Shown here: piece after piece, positions 46,946-59,394 of the stretch
Position numbering within the stretch: the first letter of the stretch is position 1
How the letters are laid out: each line of letters opens with the position of its first letter
From: Diphasiastrum complanatum
Lineage: Eukaryota > Streptophyta > Lycopodiopsida > Lycopodiales > Lycopodiaceae
Direction: 5' to 3'
Assembly (NCBI GenBank): GCA_029204225.1
Contig: CM055106.1
Coordinates: forward strand, 33,576,361-33,640,360
DNA: 64,000 bases
Notes under the pieces: model-generated
Databases searched by the model: none
Seen by the model: the letters and a program-made list of their open reading frames with translations, nothing else
Told to the model about the DNA's origin: nothing
Made by a program: the position numbers and the translations under genes

Positions 46946-49519
46946 TAGTGGTTGACTTCACATATATTCATTATTATTATTGTCTTATGACTATAAGTTA
47001 ATGGATTTTACAAATGTGTAGCCTATATTAGGAACCAAGATGACATTTTTACCTCATTTCTCATTGAAATCAATAGTTTTAATGTTTGGTTGCCTTAGTT
47101 GCCTTAACTATCCAATCATGACTTTATGCTATGCTTCCTATGCAAAGATTGATTGATTGATTACCAAGTAAGTACATATCATTAGAGCATTATATACAAG
47201 TAAACATTAATGAGTTTTTCCAGTTTTGTACCAAAGCTCACCTTTACATTGAATTTCTTTTAGATATCTTGTTGTTTGAGTATTTGCCAACTTGTAATAG
47301 ATATAGAATTTCAATGAGAAAATTTTCATCAACTAATTTGGGACTATAAAGAACTATATGATCATGCACTTGTAGTCTAAATTTGCTATAAAATACTACT
47401 ACATTCATGGTGCACATACAAATCTAGTTTCAACTACATATTTATTATGTTGTCTTGAGCATATTCACATGGTATCTCAAGCACTTTGAAACAAGTTACG
47501 TTCATATTTATGCTTTTGCTTTCCAATATTGAATTTTGCTATTTATTTTATATAAAAATAAATTATCATTTTCACATTCTATCATAAGCATGTCATGAAC
47601 AAATCATACAAAAGTACTTAATCATATATTATGTTTATGTTTTCTGAAGTGATTGAGCATTGTTTTTTTTAATGGTTATTTATCATTAAAATCTATGAAT
47701 AGCTCTAAGAAATAAAACTTTGCTTTCACATTTGATTGTGTTCAACTCCACTTGAAGTAGATAAAATGGAGATTGTCATTCTACATCATTCCAAGGTGAC
47801 TCATGTGAATTTAAATTTTTGATTTAAAATTGTCAAGATGCTTGTAGCTCCACAAAGAATAAAATCAAACAAAGACACACATGGAGACATCAAAGGAAAG
47901 AAAAAGCCTACCCTATACCAAACAAGAGAGACATGACAACAAGGCATTATTGGTATAATAGCAACTATAAAGCTAATTGGATTGGTGCAATCAAATTGAT
48001 TAGCCAATTTGGTTAAGAATGATTCACTTGTATGATCCTATGTTATTTGAAGACTCTAGAAAAAAGTGATTCAAAAATATCCAATTCCAAGCTAATCATA
48101 TTGCTATTATGAAACAAAAGGGGAATATAGGTCATGTGTTTTCCTAAATTAGTCAAAATATTCTTCGAATTTTTTTTAAAATTTACTTGAATGTGGCTCA
48201 AGTCTTATGATACAAAATTGGAATTTGCCTCAATTTTCATGCGAATTTTGTTCAAAAATGCTTTAAATTTCAATTGTATAATTTATTCAAACTTTGTTCA
48301 AACATCTTCAATTCAAATTTTAATTTTATTCGACACTCCTTCAAATTAAATTATTCAGATCTCTTCTATTCGAATTCGAATCTTATTTGAATCTCACATG
48401 TGTCAATTAGTACTATCTGAAGTACTTCTACATACTTTGTGGTTGAAATAGACCGTTTTTCTTATCACAAACTCGGAGATGACTTTTTTATGGTGATCAT
48501 ATATGAAAAATAATACACATTAAGTGCAATTAGATCATTGGGACCTATGTTATTCTAGGATAATAGGTTTTATGGTATTTGTATAAAGAGAAGTCAAAAA
48601 ATCGCCATCTTGAATAAACAAACAATGGAATGTTAGTCTTCCAACGTTGTCATAGCTAGAAACTCCAAAGTTGTAGACTTGAAACTCCTTAGAGTTTTAT
48701 GTTTCTACTCTTTGTAGTCTAGAAAACAAAATTGTTGACAGATCCTCTGCTTGGGAGGATCTGTTTACTAATATCTTCTTACTTATAGGTTGTGTTTGTG
48801 CTCTGCCTATCAACAGAAATTGTGGGCACTTGTTTTAGATTATCTATTTTGTTTCAAAGCCCAAGCTCAAGCAGAGGAGATTGGTTATCATTGTAGTATT
48901 GTCCTGCTTGTCAGAGGACACTCAGATTGGTCACTCTTGCACTGAAGCACATGCATAAACGACTACAATCAGTCAATCATGCATGCCAACACGTTCAACC
49001 ATCAAATCAACATGCAAAATCATTGAACAATGATTGACATCCTACTCTACTGCTACAACAACAAGTTACAATCAGATTCTAAACACTACTATACTTGCAT
49101 AACATAAAACAAGAAACAAGAAACTATTCTACAACATTTTAGAAGTCCAAGAATCAAGAAACCAACTAGTCTTTTGATTATTGGACATCCCAAGAACATT
49201 AAGAACATGGTTGTAAGGGGATATGCAAGAATTACATCACAAACCCAACCTATTTAGTTTACCTAAATGCTGATTCCTACATTAATCCACAAACAAGAAA
49301 GAAAATCTAATCCACTCTAGGAAAGCAGAAAAACTAATCCACTCTACTATCCACAACCACACACAAAGGATGGAAGGGCAAGACCATGAATGCATCACTC
49401 AAGAAACAAGCATGATCAAGGAGCTCAATGGATGCACCAAACTCGTGGGGGATCTTCTCATTTCAGCATGGAGTAGATACAATACACAAAAAGCTCCTCT
49501 TCTCAAAGAGGGAGTCTCT
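46946..49519. other. No gene recognised
   Basis: Very AT-rich, with TTCAAATT-type runs near 48170-48400. A short perfect hairpin (9-bp arms, 7-base loop) lies at 48739-48763. No supportable coding frame is seen. Confidence 0.45.
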
Positions 49520-50210
49520 TAAATAAGCAAGACATATTAGTTCTAGTACTACATCCAAGCAGGCATGGGATACTTTAACTAATATCTATGAAACTCGGGA
49601 TGTTACTTTAAGGCTCTATATAAGGAAGAAGTTTTTTGATGATTAAGTGTTGGAATATTGCACAACAAATGATCATATAAATTACCTTAGATCCATTTTG
49701 AATCAATCAACAGTTATAGACTCTTCAATATCTGATTCAGATGATTTATTCACATTATTATCTAGTTTGCCAAATTGTTATGAACATCTAGTAATGTTGG
49801 TTTCCACACCACCAAAGTACTTTATTATCTACAAAGAAGCATCACAGAAAGCATTTTGAGAATTCTAAATCTTGTGCCTCTGCCAACGATATTAGTGGAA
49901 ATCAGATTTTACAGCAAAGCCTACTTCAACTCCAAAAAAATAGAAATTGCTTTGCAAGTGTTATAAGAAACTTGGTCATGATATTAAATGTTGTAGAAGC
50001 ACAACATTCATATGAGAGAAAAAGACAACAACAACATCAAAATGCCGCTATTGATCATCAAGGCCCTTCTTCTACATTCAAGATCATAAGCAATTTATGC
50101 TCAAAGCTTCATTATTTTTTAACAAAGAGTTTTGGAACCTCAACCCAACACATGAATGTGAAAAATAAGAGATCAAAACCATTTCATCAATGATCTTTAG
50201 CCAAATTTGG
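49520..50210 (+). pseudogene. gag: Copia Gag fragment
   Basis: A UBN2-type capsid is visible: SKQAWDTLTNIYETRDVTLR, then after a stop INYLRSILNQSTVIDSS and LFTLLSSLPNCYEHLVML. A degenerate zinc knuckle (CYKKLGHDIKCC) lies at about 49950-49995. Stops and shifts break it. No LTR or pol is attached. Confidence 0.7.
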
Positions 50211-50389
50211 TTGCACATCGAGAAATAGCTAGAAGATAGAAATTACTACTTTATGCATGCTAGAACTTAGAAAGACACAAAGATCTGATCATAGACACTT
50301 AGATATGGCTTAGTATTGTACCTTTCCATACATCAGTAGTATAGTATTGTAATTCCCATGTGTGAAAGCTATATCAACATTCTACACAT

Positions 50390-51830
50390 AGAAACTCAAG
50401 ATATCAAGAGAGAAACACATGAGATGTAGAAACACATGAGATGTAGAAACACAAGAGATGAATTCTCCACAAAGAAATTTTTTTTGATGATTATGTCTCC
50501 ATGTAGGTTCGGGTGCCATCAACACTTCTTTCCTAGGTTTTTGTGTTCCTAGAGATTCTATTTCGATAAGATTAACTGGTGATTGTTCCTCATGCACCTT
50601 GAACTTTCCTTTTTCAACCGTAGTAAATTTATGATCCTTTTGTAGAAAATGTGCTTGCCTTGATGGACCCTCATTACTAGGCTCCGAAATTCTATGGTTA
50701 ATTGGTCTTGGTTTGATTCCTATTGTTTAAGGCTTCCCTTATATTCCAAAATCTATCCTCCAAATGGCCCGTTTTCTGACACTATCAACATTGTGTTTGG
50801 GAAATTTCGGTTCAGATGATTGCCTTGGCAATAGCGACACACCAAGCTTGGTGGAGCATCTAAGGGACATCTTTGTCCTATCATGTTTTGTTGTCGCTTT
50901 AGGAAATTTACATCTGCACCTAAAGTTGAGATGTTTTCATGCATCACATCCATATACCCTTTCGCATGGCATTCACATCATGAATTCCAATATTAGATCC
51001 TGTGCTTTCGTATCCTTGTTCTCCGTGTGTGTTCTTGGGTGGCAAAACTTGCCTTTGGTTTAGTGCGTCACTCTGTAGTTCATCGGAATGGCTCTATTTT
51101 GTGGCATGTGTTGTGCTATCGACAGTGCGGGTGGTATGTGTGGTCCATATTGACCATGGCCCGTATTCAGGGGTGTTTCCCAATATCACTTCCAAGGTTT
51201 AGGCTATTTACTGCATGAGATATTTTTGATGCTTGAGCCATCGTTATCTGTTTCTTTGGCTATCACTGCTTTTTCTACAGCTTCTTCTAGAGTCTAGAAA
51301 TTAGTATGTCTCACTATCAGCTGCAGGTCACTTTTCAATCCTCGTAGAAAAAATGTCAATAGGAGTTATGGGGGAAGAGCTACCTTGACTCCTACTTGGC
51401 GAGATAATTTGGATAATTGTAGCCTATACTGTCTTACGCGCTCTCCCTCTCCCTGCTGGATGGAGGTTGACGTGAATAATAGGCCATCAGTTGTTCGATG
51501 AGGGACAAACTTTGCTAAGAACATCCTATGAAAGGTGTCGATATTTGCAACAGATTGTTTGGGGAGGCTATAATACCACTTCCTAGCTGTTCCAGTCAAG
51601 GTGCTCGCAAAATACATCATTAGGTGACACGGGTTTGAGATCCTATTTATATGACAAGCTGTCCAAAAGGCATTTACATGATCTTCAGCCCCTTCATATG
51701 GTGTCCCGTGGTATTCAGGGGTCGTACCTTTGAATTTAGGCAATGGTTCTAAATTAACGGGTATAATTATAGGTTCTGTTACCCTTGCCATGATTTTTGG
51801 GTGGGTAATCTCATTTGTAGCTACTGGTTC
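50390..51830 (-). pseudogene. gag: Gypsy Gag fragment
   Basis: The minus-strand frame 51908-51366 carries a retrotrans_gag capsid: PLPKFKGTTPEYHGTPYEGA, HVNAFWTACHINRI, LTGTARKWYYSLPKQSV, FLAKFVPHR, ERVRQYRLQLSKL. Broken frames to about 50750 continue to CRYCQGNHLNRNFP, a zinc knuckle with the last Cys changed to Phe. It is unrelated in detail to the gypsy Gag at 3.6 kb. Pol is absent. Confidence 0.8.
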
Positions 51831-51835
51831 TCTGT

Positions 51836-52163
51836 TGTTGGCTACATAGCGAAGGGATTTTCTCAGAGTATTGACTACTCTGAAACCTTCTCTCCTGTCG
51901 TCAAACATTCGTCCCTACGTTTGTTATTTGCATATGCAGCAGCTTATGACCTCAGGATCCACATTGTGGATGAGAAGATAGCCTTCTTGCATGGTGAACT
52001 AGACGAAGAGGTCTATATGGAGCAACCCCCAGGATTTGTCTCAAATTCACTTCCTGACTATGCACACAGAATGCATAGAAGCATCTATGGTCTGAAACAA
52101 TCAGTCCAACAATGGAACAAGAAGAAAGATCAAGCCCTGAAATCATTAGGATTCAAGTGGTAT
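51836..52163 (+). pseudogene. pol: Copia RT fragment joined to copia C's LTR
   Basis: The frame reads AKGFSQSIDYSETFSPVVKH, RIHIVDEKIAFLHGELDEEV, MEQPPGFVSNSL and SIYGLKQSVQQWNKK, which is copia RT of a family different from copia C. It abuts the gypsy Gag fragment in opposite orientation on the left and copia C's truncated LTR on the right at about 52164. Confidence 0.8.
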
Positions 52164-52197
52164 CTAGCCATAGGCTAGTCTAGTAGTCTACTCCTAG

Positions 52198-52236
<39 letters not shown>

Positions 52237-52374
52237 GGGTTCAGGATAAATTTGTACATTTAATATTCAGTATAATTTAGTGTGATAGAGTGATATCGCG
52301 TGTTCTTCTTCCGCCTCCTTACTTGGTGACTGCTTATGGTGAATGCTTCATGTTGCATATCTGATTTTTTGAAA
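52164..52374 (+). repeat. Truncated 5' LTR of copia C
   Basis: Matches 57477-57665 from CTAGCCATAGGCTAGTCTAG to the end. Its CT run is much longer (about 35 bases at 52200) than in the 3' LTR (about 11 bases). It is followed by TGGTATTAGAGCT, a primer site differing by one base from the usual tRNA-Met motif. Confidence 0.85.
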
Positions 52375-53176
52375 TGGTATTAGAGCTAGGATAGTCTTGC
52401 GTGCCTGATCACTGGATACAACTTGTCACAGTATTTGCAATGAAGTGAGAAAGTCTTTCACAGGAGGTGAAAGCTTGGAGAGACAAAAATGGCTGGAAGA
52501 AATCCTTCTTGGTATATTTTGCGGGTTTTGGCGTCAGAAACATTAGTGGGGAATGAAAACATAGTCTTGGAGGCATTAGAAAGGCCAAGACAACATCAGA
52601 CAGATTGAAAATCTGTTGAGTGGGGAGATATATTTTTTTACAATACTCCCTAATTTTTGTGAAAAGTGCCATTGGTCAGAGAGTTATGCCAAAAAATCCC
52701 TGATCTGTTTGTTTGGGGTACTGCAAATCACACCAGATAGTGTCTAGTACTGCCATTCAGAGTTTTGAGGCTTCATACTTTTCACAAGACTGATCTCTGT
52801 TTGTTTGAAAGAACATTCGCTTTGAAATTTTTGCAAAGAGGAGGCAGCGTACCTACCGCATCGAAGTGGGAAATCTAGAACATTCCCTTTGAAAGTTCTT
52901 ATATTCTCTCTACTTTTCATCTTGATCCGTACCAATATAACATATCCATACCAATATCGGATCGACGTGCCAAAGGTAAAGAAAATCCTGAACAGTCATA
53001 CATCCGCGCTCATACCGATATCGCATATCCATACCAATATCGAATCCACACGCGCGAGCTAAAGACAATCCGAAGCAGTCGTGTATCTGCGCGTTGTACC
53101 GATATCAGGTGTACAACAATAAATATACAGTTCTGTGGTGTGATAAATTTTGTGATCTAGACTCATCTATCTAGTA
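52375..53176 (+). other. Copia C leader with an 83-bp tandem repeat
   Basis: An 800-base leader, long for copia. Two imperfect 83-base units lie at 52941-53023 and 53024-53107. Each starts CATATCCATACCAATATCG and ends with a TACCGATATCG/A-type motif. The minus-strand frames here have no domain. Confidence 0.65.
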
Positions 53177-54170
53177 ATGGCAACTCTAAGTGAGAGTGTC
53201 CTTAATGAGTCAAGCAACTTGGAAGGAGCCGACAACTATGCAATTTGGAAATTCAAACTAAAGAACATTTTGATTGAAAAAGAGCTATGGGAGATCGTGA
53301 CAGGTGAAGAGACAAGGCCAATGATTGAAGAAGATCAGTGGCATTTGACAAGAGAAAACAGATAGCACAAAATGTCATCAACTTATCAGTTAGAGATGCA
53401 ATTATTCCTTATATTTCAGATTCAGAAGGACCAAAAGAGGATATATTGAAGGCATTGTTTGAAATGACAAACACATCTCAAATACTATTTCTGAAGATGA
53501 AGTTGTATACATTGCGGATGGATGATGATGCAACTATTGCTGATCACATACTAAAGATCAAAGAGATTCGTGACCAAAGAGCAGCAGTTGGAGAGCGGGT
53601 ACAAGACCGTGAGATCGTGCAATTGACACTAAATAGTCTGAGTGAGTCACATTAGATGTTTGTGATGAGTATAGCCACAAGAGAAAATCTTCCAACCTAT
53701 GAAGAACTACGTGGATTGCTTTTACAGGAAGAGCAACATCAAGAGAACTTGAATCATCGTAACATGTGCTATGATCAAGCTCTTACAATTAGAGGACGAG
53801 GCGGAAGATTTGGCCGTGGAAGGTATTAATCGAGAGGAGGAAACTCAAGCTGGGAATCATTTCAACAATTTCATGAGCAAGTCAATGATACTCCAAATTG
53901 AGGCAATTGGAATCAATGCCGAGGTCAAGAATGCGGCTATTCTAGACAAAATAAACCTAGAAATTGTAGGTACTACAACAAACCTGGCCATTGGAAGCAT
54001 GAATGCTTCAAGTAAAAAGAAGGAAATAAAACAAAGAAAAGGCAAATGGCAAGCAGACAATTATGCTGATCAACATCAATTTGATGATGATTATTATGAA
54101 GACAAATATGGTGATCAACATCGATACGATGATGAACAATATAAAGATGATACAGGTGAAAGTTCAAACT
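53177..54170 (+). pseudogene. gag: Copia C Gag remnant
   Basis: ATG at 53177 begins MATLSESVLNESSNLEGADN, then YAIWKFKLKNILIEKELWEIV. A frame change at about 53340 leads to the capsid 53338-53655 (ILKALFEMTNTSQ, LYTLRMDDDATIADHI, IVQLTLNSL) and a TAG at 53653-53655. The zinc knuckle in a broken frame near 53960 reads CRYYNKPGHWKHEC, with Tyr for the second Cys. Confidence 0.8.
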
Positions 54171-54480
54171 TGTTCATTACACCATTAATGAAAAGTGATG
54201 AAGCCAAGGATACCTGGTATATTGATAATGGTGCATCCAAGCACATGACTTCAAGGAAAGAGTGGTTTTCAGAACTCAAGAAAACTCACAATGATGATGA
54301 AGTTGGACAAGCTGATGGCCAATTGCTATCTGTTAAAGGAAAGTGTGGTTTTTCGAACTAAAAAAAACTCACAATGGTGATAAAGTTGGACAAGCCGATG
54401 GCCAATTGCTATCTGTTAAAGGATTTGGAGTGGTACCGGTGAAGCTAGCCAACAGAATGATAAAGTGAATAACCAATGTG
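54171..54480 (+). pseudogene. pol: Copia C protease with internal duplication
   Basis: The active-site region is WYIDNGASKHMTS at about 54216, with Asn in place of the usual Ser/Thr of D-[ST]-G. A direct duplication of about 80 bases follows: GTGGTTTTCAGAACTCAAG at 54262 recurs as GTGGTTTTTCGAACTAAA at 54345, each ending CTATCTGTTAAAGG. The second copy brings a stop at 54359. Confidence 0.75.
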
Positions 54481-55560
54481 CAATATGTTCATAGTTTAGC
54501 CAACAATTTACTATCAGTTGGGACGATGGCTGACCAACAACTCAAGGTTGAGTTTGATAGCGACAAACGTCTCATCAAGGACATCAAGAATCACTACAAA
54601 GTGATTGCTACAGGAGCTAGAGTCAATGGATATCGACTCTACAAATTGAATGCGAGATCTTTTACTCAAGCTATGGTAAGCATTGTTGATAGTCGAAGTG
54701 ACCTTTGGCATCAAAGGTTTGGTCATATTCATGCTCAAAGCTTGCAAATCCTTAAAAGAGGTAATCTAGTCGTTGGAATGCCTGATATCTCTTTTGGAAT
54801 TTTTTTTTGTGAGGGTTGCATTTTGGGAAAACAACACAGAGAGAGATTTCCCAAAGGTGGAACAAAAAGAGCCAATGGCATTCTTGATCTTGTTCATAGT
54901 GATCTGTGTGGATCAATATAAACAAGGTCCATTAGTGGCTGTTACTATTTCATCACATTCATTGATGACCACAATAAACATATCTGGATTTACTTCATAA
55001 GCAATAAATTTGATGCTTTTGCCAAGTTTAGAGAGTTCAAGGCTCTAGTTGAAAAACAAACAGGTTGTTATATTAAGATTCTCAGATCAGATGGTGGTGG
55101 TGAGTATTTTCAAACAGAGTTTATAGATTTTTGCAAGGATCAGGGGATCAAGAGACAAACTACTGCACCCTATTTACCACAATAGAATGGAGTTGCAAAA
55201 TGGAAGAACAGATCCATTGTGGAGATGGCTAGGGCAATGCTTAAGAGCAAGGATTTGTCATATACCTTTTGGGCAGAAGCATGCAACACAGCTACTCATA
55301 TCTTGAATCGGTGTCTTACGAAGTCCGTGGAGGGTAAGACACTTTACAAAGCTTTTACTGGAAAGAAACCTAATGTTTGTCATTTACGAGTATTTGATTC
55401 TGATGCTTACACTCATGTGCTTGATGAAAAATGAAAGAAACAGGATGCGAAAGCTGTTATGTGTATTTTTCTTGGATATGATGAAAAAGCCAAGGCATAC
55501 ATGATGTATGACTTTGATGCACAAAAGATCGTGATTTCCAAAGATGATACTTTTGATGAG
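54481..55560 (+). pseudogene. pol: Copia C integrase remnant
   Basis: Pre-integrase LWHQRFGHIHAQSLQILKR (about 54703) and FFCEGCILGKQHR give the zinc ligands. The core follows with HSDLCGSI (about 54896, then a TAA), ITFIDDHNKHIWIYFI and RSDGGGEYF (about 55085). Next come the APYLPQ-NGVAKWKN stretch, in which a stop precedes NGV and Lys stands for the catalytic-region Glu-Arg pair, and ARAMLKSKDLSYTFWAEACN. The C-terminal TGKKPNVCHLRVFDSDAYTH is followed by a TGA near 55432. Confidence 0.8.
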
Positions 55561-57384
55561 ATGGGTCAAAATGACTAAATAAAATTGACAATTGATTCCT
55601 TTGATGATAAAGCCAAAGTACAGGTGAAGAAAGAAGTTGATGTCAATATGGAAGAGCCAATTGAAAAAGAATGGGTTAATAATGAGACTCCTAGGAGAGT
55701 GCCTAAGTGGTACTTGTCAGTAATAGGTGATGCTGATAAGGGAGATACTCCCGAACAAGTGAGTAGGGAGAGCTTAGGAGATCAAGCAAAAATCAAAAAC
55801 CTCCAGCTCGACTAGAGAATGAATCTAGCTCTGATGGGATCCATTTTTACGGCTGAAGAATCTAAAACTTTTAATGAAGAAAAAGAACACAAGGAGTGGC
55901 GTGCAGCTATGGAAACTAAAATAGAGGCTATATCGAAGAACAAAATGTGGAACTTGGTTGAGCTACCTGATGGTAAGACGCCTATCACATGTAAGTGGAT
56001 CTACAAGATGAAGTATGGAGAGGATGGGCAAATAAAAAAGTACAAGGCATGGCTAGTTGCAAGAGGTTTTGATTAGCAAGAAAGTATAGACTTTGAGGAG
56101 ACCTTTGCACCTGTAGCCAAAATGGCAGCTATTCGTTCTATCATTGCAATTTTTGCTTTCTATGGTTGGAAAATCCAGCAAATGGATGTCAAATCTACTT
56201 TTCTTAATGGAGTGTTGGATGAAGAGGTATATTTAGAGCAACCTCAAGGGCTTGTTGAGACAGGGAGAGATTATTTGGTTCGTAAACTCAACAAAGCCAT
56301 ATATGGATTGAAGCAAGCGCCACGAGCGTGGTACTCTTGCATTGATGAACACTTCAAGCAAAGGAAAATGGGAAAGAGTGATGCTGATCCTAATCTTTAC
56401 ATTCTTAGGCAAAACTCAGATATAGTGTTCGTTGTCCTCTATGTTGATGATTTGATTATTACAGGAAGTAATATGAGCTTAGTTGATGAAATCAAATCAT
56501 ACCTTTCCAATACCTTTGACATGAGTGATTTAGGATTGATGCATTATTGTCTCGGTATTGAACTTTGGCAAAAGGAAGGCAATGTTATTCTTATGCAAAG
56601 CAAGTATGTACGAGATTTATTGTATGTCTAATATGCAAGATTGCAAGTCATTAAGTACTTCAATGGAGGCCAATACCAAACTTTTAGCATTTGAGCCGAG
56701 AAAGTTGATGCATATTTATATAGGCAGTTAGTGGGTAGTTTAATCTATTTGTCACACACACACCCTGATATTGCTTATGCTGTTGGTGTGGTAATTCAAT
56801 TTATGCAAGAACCTAGTCAGACTCACTAGAAAGATGCGAAACATATTTTGAGATATGTTCGAGGCATGTTAAATTTTGGCTTGAAGTATGATCAGTCTGA
56901 GGCCCTAATGTTGGTAGGTTATACAGATGCTAATTGGGCATGAAATATTGATGATAGACAATCTACCAGTGGTCATACTTTTAGCTATGGTATAGCTGCT
57001 ATTTCGAAGCAACCTATAGTAGCCTTATCTTTGATGGATGCTGACTATCGTGCACTTAGCAATGCTATAGAAAAGGTAGTATGGTTGCGAAGATTGCTTA
57101 CTGATTTGGGTCAATCACAGTTGGATGCTACAACTATATATTGCGACAACAAAAGCTGTATCCATTTTGCCAGAAACCCAATTCTACATGCTCGAACAAA
57201 ACACATCGAGATACATCATCACTTTGTTTGAGAGAAAATAATTGATGGCACCATTGATCTAGTTTTTTGTAAATATGAAGATCAAGTGGCTGATATTTTT
57301 ACTAAGTCTTTAGATAAATGTAAATTTGAGAATCTTCATAGTCTCTTAGGAATAGAAGAATGTAATTTTATCATTGAGGGAGAG
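55561..57384 (+). pseudogene. pol: Copia C reverse transcriptase and RNase H
   Basis: RT runs 55819-56076 (KEWRAAMETKIEAISKNKMW, CKWIYKMKYGEDG), then a TAG, and on from about 56080 to 56631 with ETFAPVAKMAAIRS, QQMDVKSTFLNGVLDEEVYL, AIYGLKQAPRAWY and an intact LYVDDLIITGSNMS. After a frame change at about 56625 the connector (VGSLIYLSHTHPDIAYAVGV) and RNase H follow: YTDANWA then a stop, DYRALSNAIEKVVWLRRL, IYCDNKSCIHFARNP, KHIEIHHHFV and VADIFTKSLDK. Few lesions separate this from a continuous frame. Confidence 0.88.
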
Positions 57385-57665
57385 TGTTAGAAATCAATGA
57401 CAAACTTCATTGTTACACTTCTTAGTTATTGTTTACAATCATGTACTTTATTATTGACAGCTATTACCAGTTGTAACTAGCCATAGGCTAGTCTAGTAGT
57501 CTACTCCTAGGTTCTCTCTCTCTATCAGGGTTCAGGGTTTATTTGTACATTTTACATTTAGCATGATTTAGTGTGATAGAGTGATATTGCGCGTTCTTCT
57601 TCTGCCTCCTTACTTGGTGATTGTTTATGGTGAATGCTTGATGTTGCATATCTGATTTTTTGATA
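57385..57665 (+). repeat. 3' LTR of copia C
   Basis: 281 bp from TGTTAGAAATCAATG to TGATTTTTTGATA, directly after the polypurine tract. A target duplication cannot be tested because the 5' end is truncated. Confidence 0.85.
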
Positions 57666-58180
57666 GGGTTGGGTGTGAAGCTTTGGGAAGGTGCTCGGAC
57701 TTCCAAAGCCTCTTTGACCTAGGCATTCTCTCTCTCCCTTTCTCTACTCTCTCCTCTCCCTCTCCTAAAGTGCGCAAAGTTACCCTTGAGGAAGTCTGAC
57801 AGGTTCTATCAGAGATTTTTGCGCAATGAATGCAAAGAATTCTTAGTGATGAATTACAAAGGGGACTAGCGTCAACAAGGTAACTTGAAGGCAATTCAGC
57901 ACAAGGTCCACAGACAAGCGCAATCACGCAACCTTCAGATGGGAAGTACAATGACAAGGAAAAGACTAAGGTCGATGATTGCCTTTCAATGAGCAAGATT
58001 TAGCCAAAGTCTGCTTGTTCCACAATGGAACAGACCCCCAAACCAATGCCAAATCGGGGTATATCCATTCTTCAAAGGCCAAATTCAGGGAATTCAAGCC
58101 CAAATAGGCCTACAGTCCAGCAAGAGCCAACACTTAAGGTATCAAGGCCTTGTCCTCAAGCGATATTTTTGACTGCTAAA
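57666..58180. other. No gene recognised
   Basis: CT-rich at 57724-57770. A 123-codon minus-strand frame overlaps the copia C LTR end and shows no domain. Confidence 0.4.
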
Positions 58181-59069
58181 GAAAGTCTTCAAGTGCATGT
58201 TTATCTTGAGTATTTGGATATTTCTTTCCACAATAGTAGCACTCACCTTTAAACTTCTTGGGCTTTAACTTTTTCTTATCATCTAAAAAAGCTCCACTCT
58301 TGTTTTTTGCAATAATGACAAAAACAACATCTGTACCATTGCATGTATTCAACTGCAGGTCCTCCTCCATCAATAAAGCACTAAATTCCTCAAGCTCAAC
58401 ACTGGAATTCGTACTTGTGTGTTTAGTGCAGTCACCAAACCATCAAATTTTTGAGGAAGCACACGAATGCATCTACGAGCCAGGTCTTCATAGACTTGGC
58501 TATACCCACAACAGCCATTTGATCTTGCAAGTTTTTGATCCTGGTGAGGAAAATGTCTGCACATTCTCCATCAGCAAATCGTTCCATGGCCAATTGATTA
58601 TTTAGATTTTGTATTCTGGTTTGATTTCATGTCTCAAACTGAGTCTAAAAAACAGTCCAAGCTTCACTAGCCTTGGAAGTATGTTGAATCAATGTTAACA
58701 CATAGTCTGAAACAATTGTTACAATTGCACATAACACATATGCATTTTGTTTCTTCCATGCCCGAAGCACTGCTGGATTGTTGGATTGGGTGATGTCAGA
58801 ATTGATGCATCTTTAGTATCTAGGGTCGGTTGTGGGTCAGCCTCCAATCCTAGAACATTCTCCAATAGTTTGTAGGAATCCAAAATCGCACATATTTTAA
58901 ACTTCGACAAGGTATAGTTATTTCCATCCAACTTTTCTTCTGAAAATGCTGGTGGACGTATGCACATACTTGATTGAACAACAATACCTAACGCCATTAA
59001 ACTACTTAGATCTGCACAGAACTTTCAAAACACAAACAATCTTACTCTAGCACCTCAACTCTAGTACCA
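58181..59069 (-). pseudogene. gag: Copia Gag fragment with primer-site-like flank
   Basis: ATG at 58997 on the minus strand leads to FSEEKLDGNNYTLSKFKICA, a copia Gag start. Broken frames then read ERFADGECADIFLTRIKNLQ and DQMAVVGIAKS, and end in KFKGECYYCGKKYPNTQDKH, a zinc-knuckle relative. TGGTACTAGAGTTG (minus strand, 59056-59069) resembles a copia primer site just upstream. Pol is absent. Confidence 0.6.
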
Positions 59070-59394
59070 TATTATAATTGATGATTGAATTCAGCATAGA
59101 CAAGAGACAATGAACGTGACTATGAAAATTTGATAATAAAGTCGATACAAATGATGTTGCTATCCAATCCATGCACTCTAGAGAAGGGCTTCAATGGCGA
59201 TCTAGAATAAACTTTGGATGACACAATAAAGAGAATGTTCCAACTGTTGTTGAATGCTTCTCAACGTGGTAGTTATATAGTAGCGACCACCATCAGAGAG
59301 AGTGAACAGCCAAAGGAAAAAAGGGATGCAAAACACCAAAAGTGTGTTTTCGCATAGGGAGTCGGAATGCCAAATCATGAAGAGGCCGTATCAT
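59070..59394. other. Possible LTR remnant, no gene
   Basis: This would be the LTR position for the minus-strand Gag fragment, but no second copy or clear TG/CA ends are seen. Confidence 0.3.

Larger units (their letters stand above)
52164..57665 (+). mobile_element. Copia element C, 5' LTR truncated
   Basis: Truncated 5' LTR, primer site, leader, Gag, protease, integrase, RT, RNase H, polypurine tract (TTGAGGGAGAG) and complete 3' LTR appear in order. The breakpoint at 52164 removes the first 93 or so LTR bases. A handful of stops and shifts inactivate it, but long blocks remain readable. Confidence 0.9.

Noticed and set aside
48739..48763. Perfect 9-bp hairpin as a terminator or small RNA
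   Set aside because: Too short for a plant miRNA precursor, with no transcript context.
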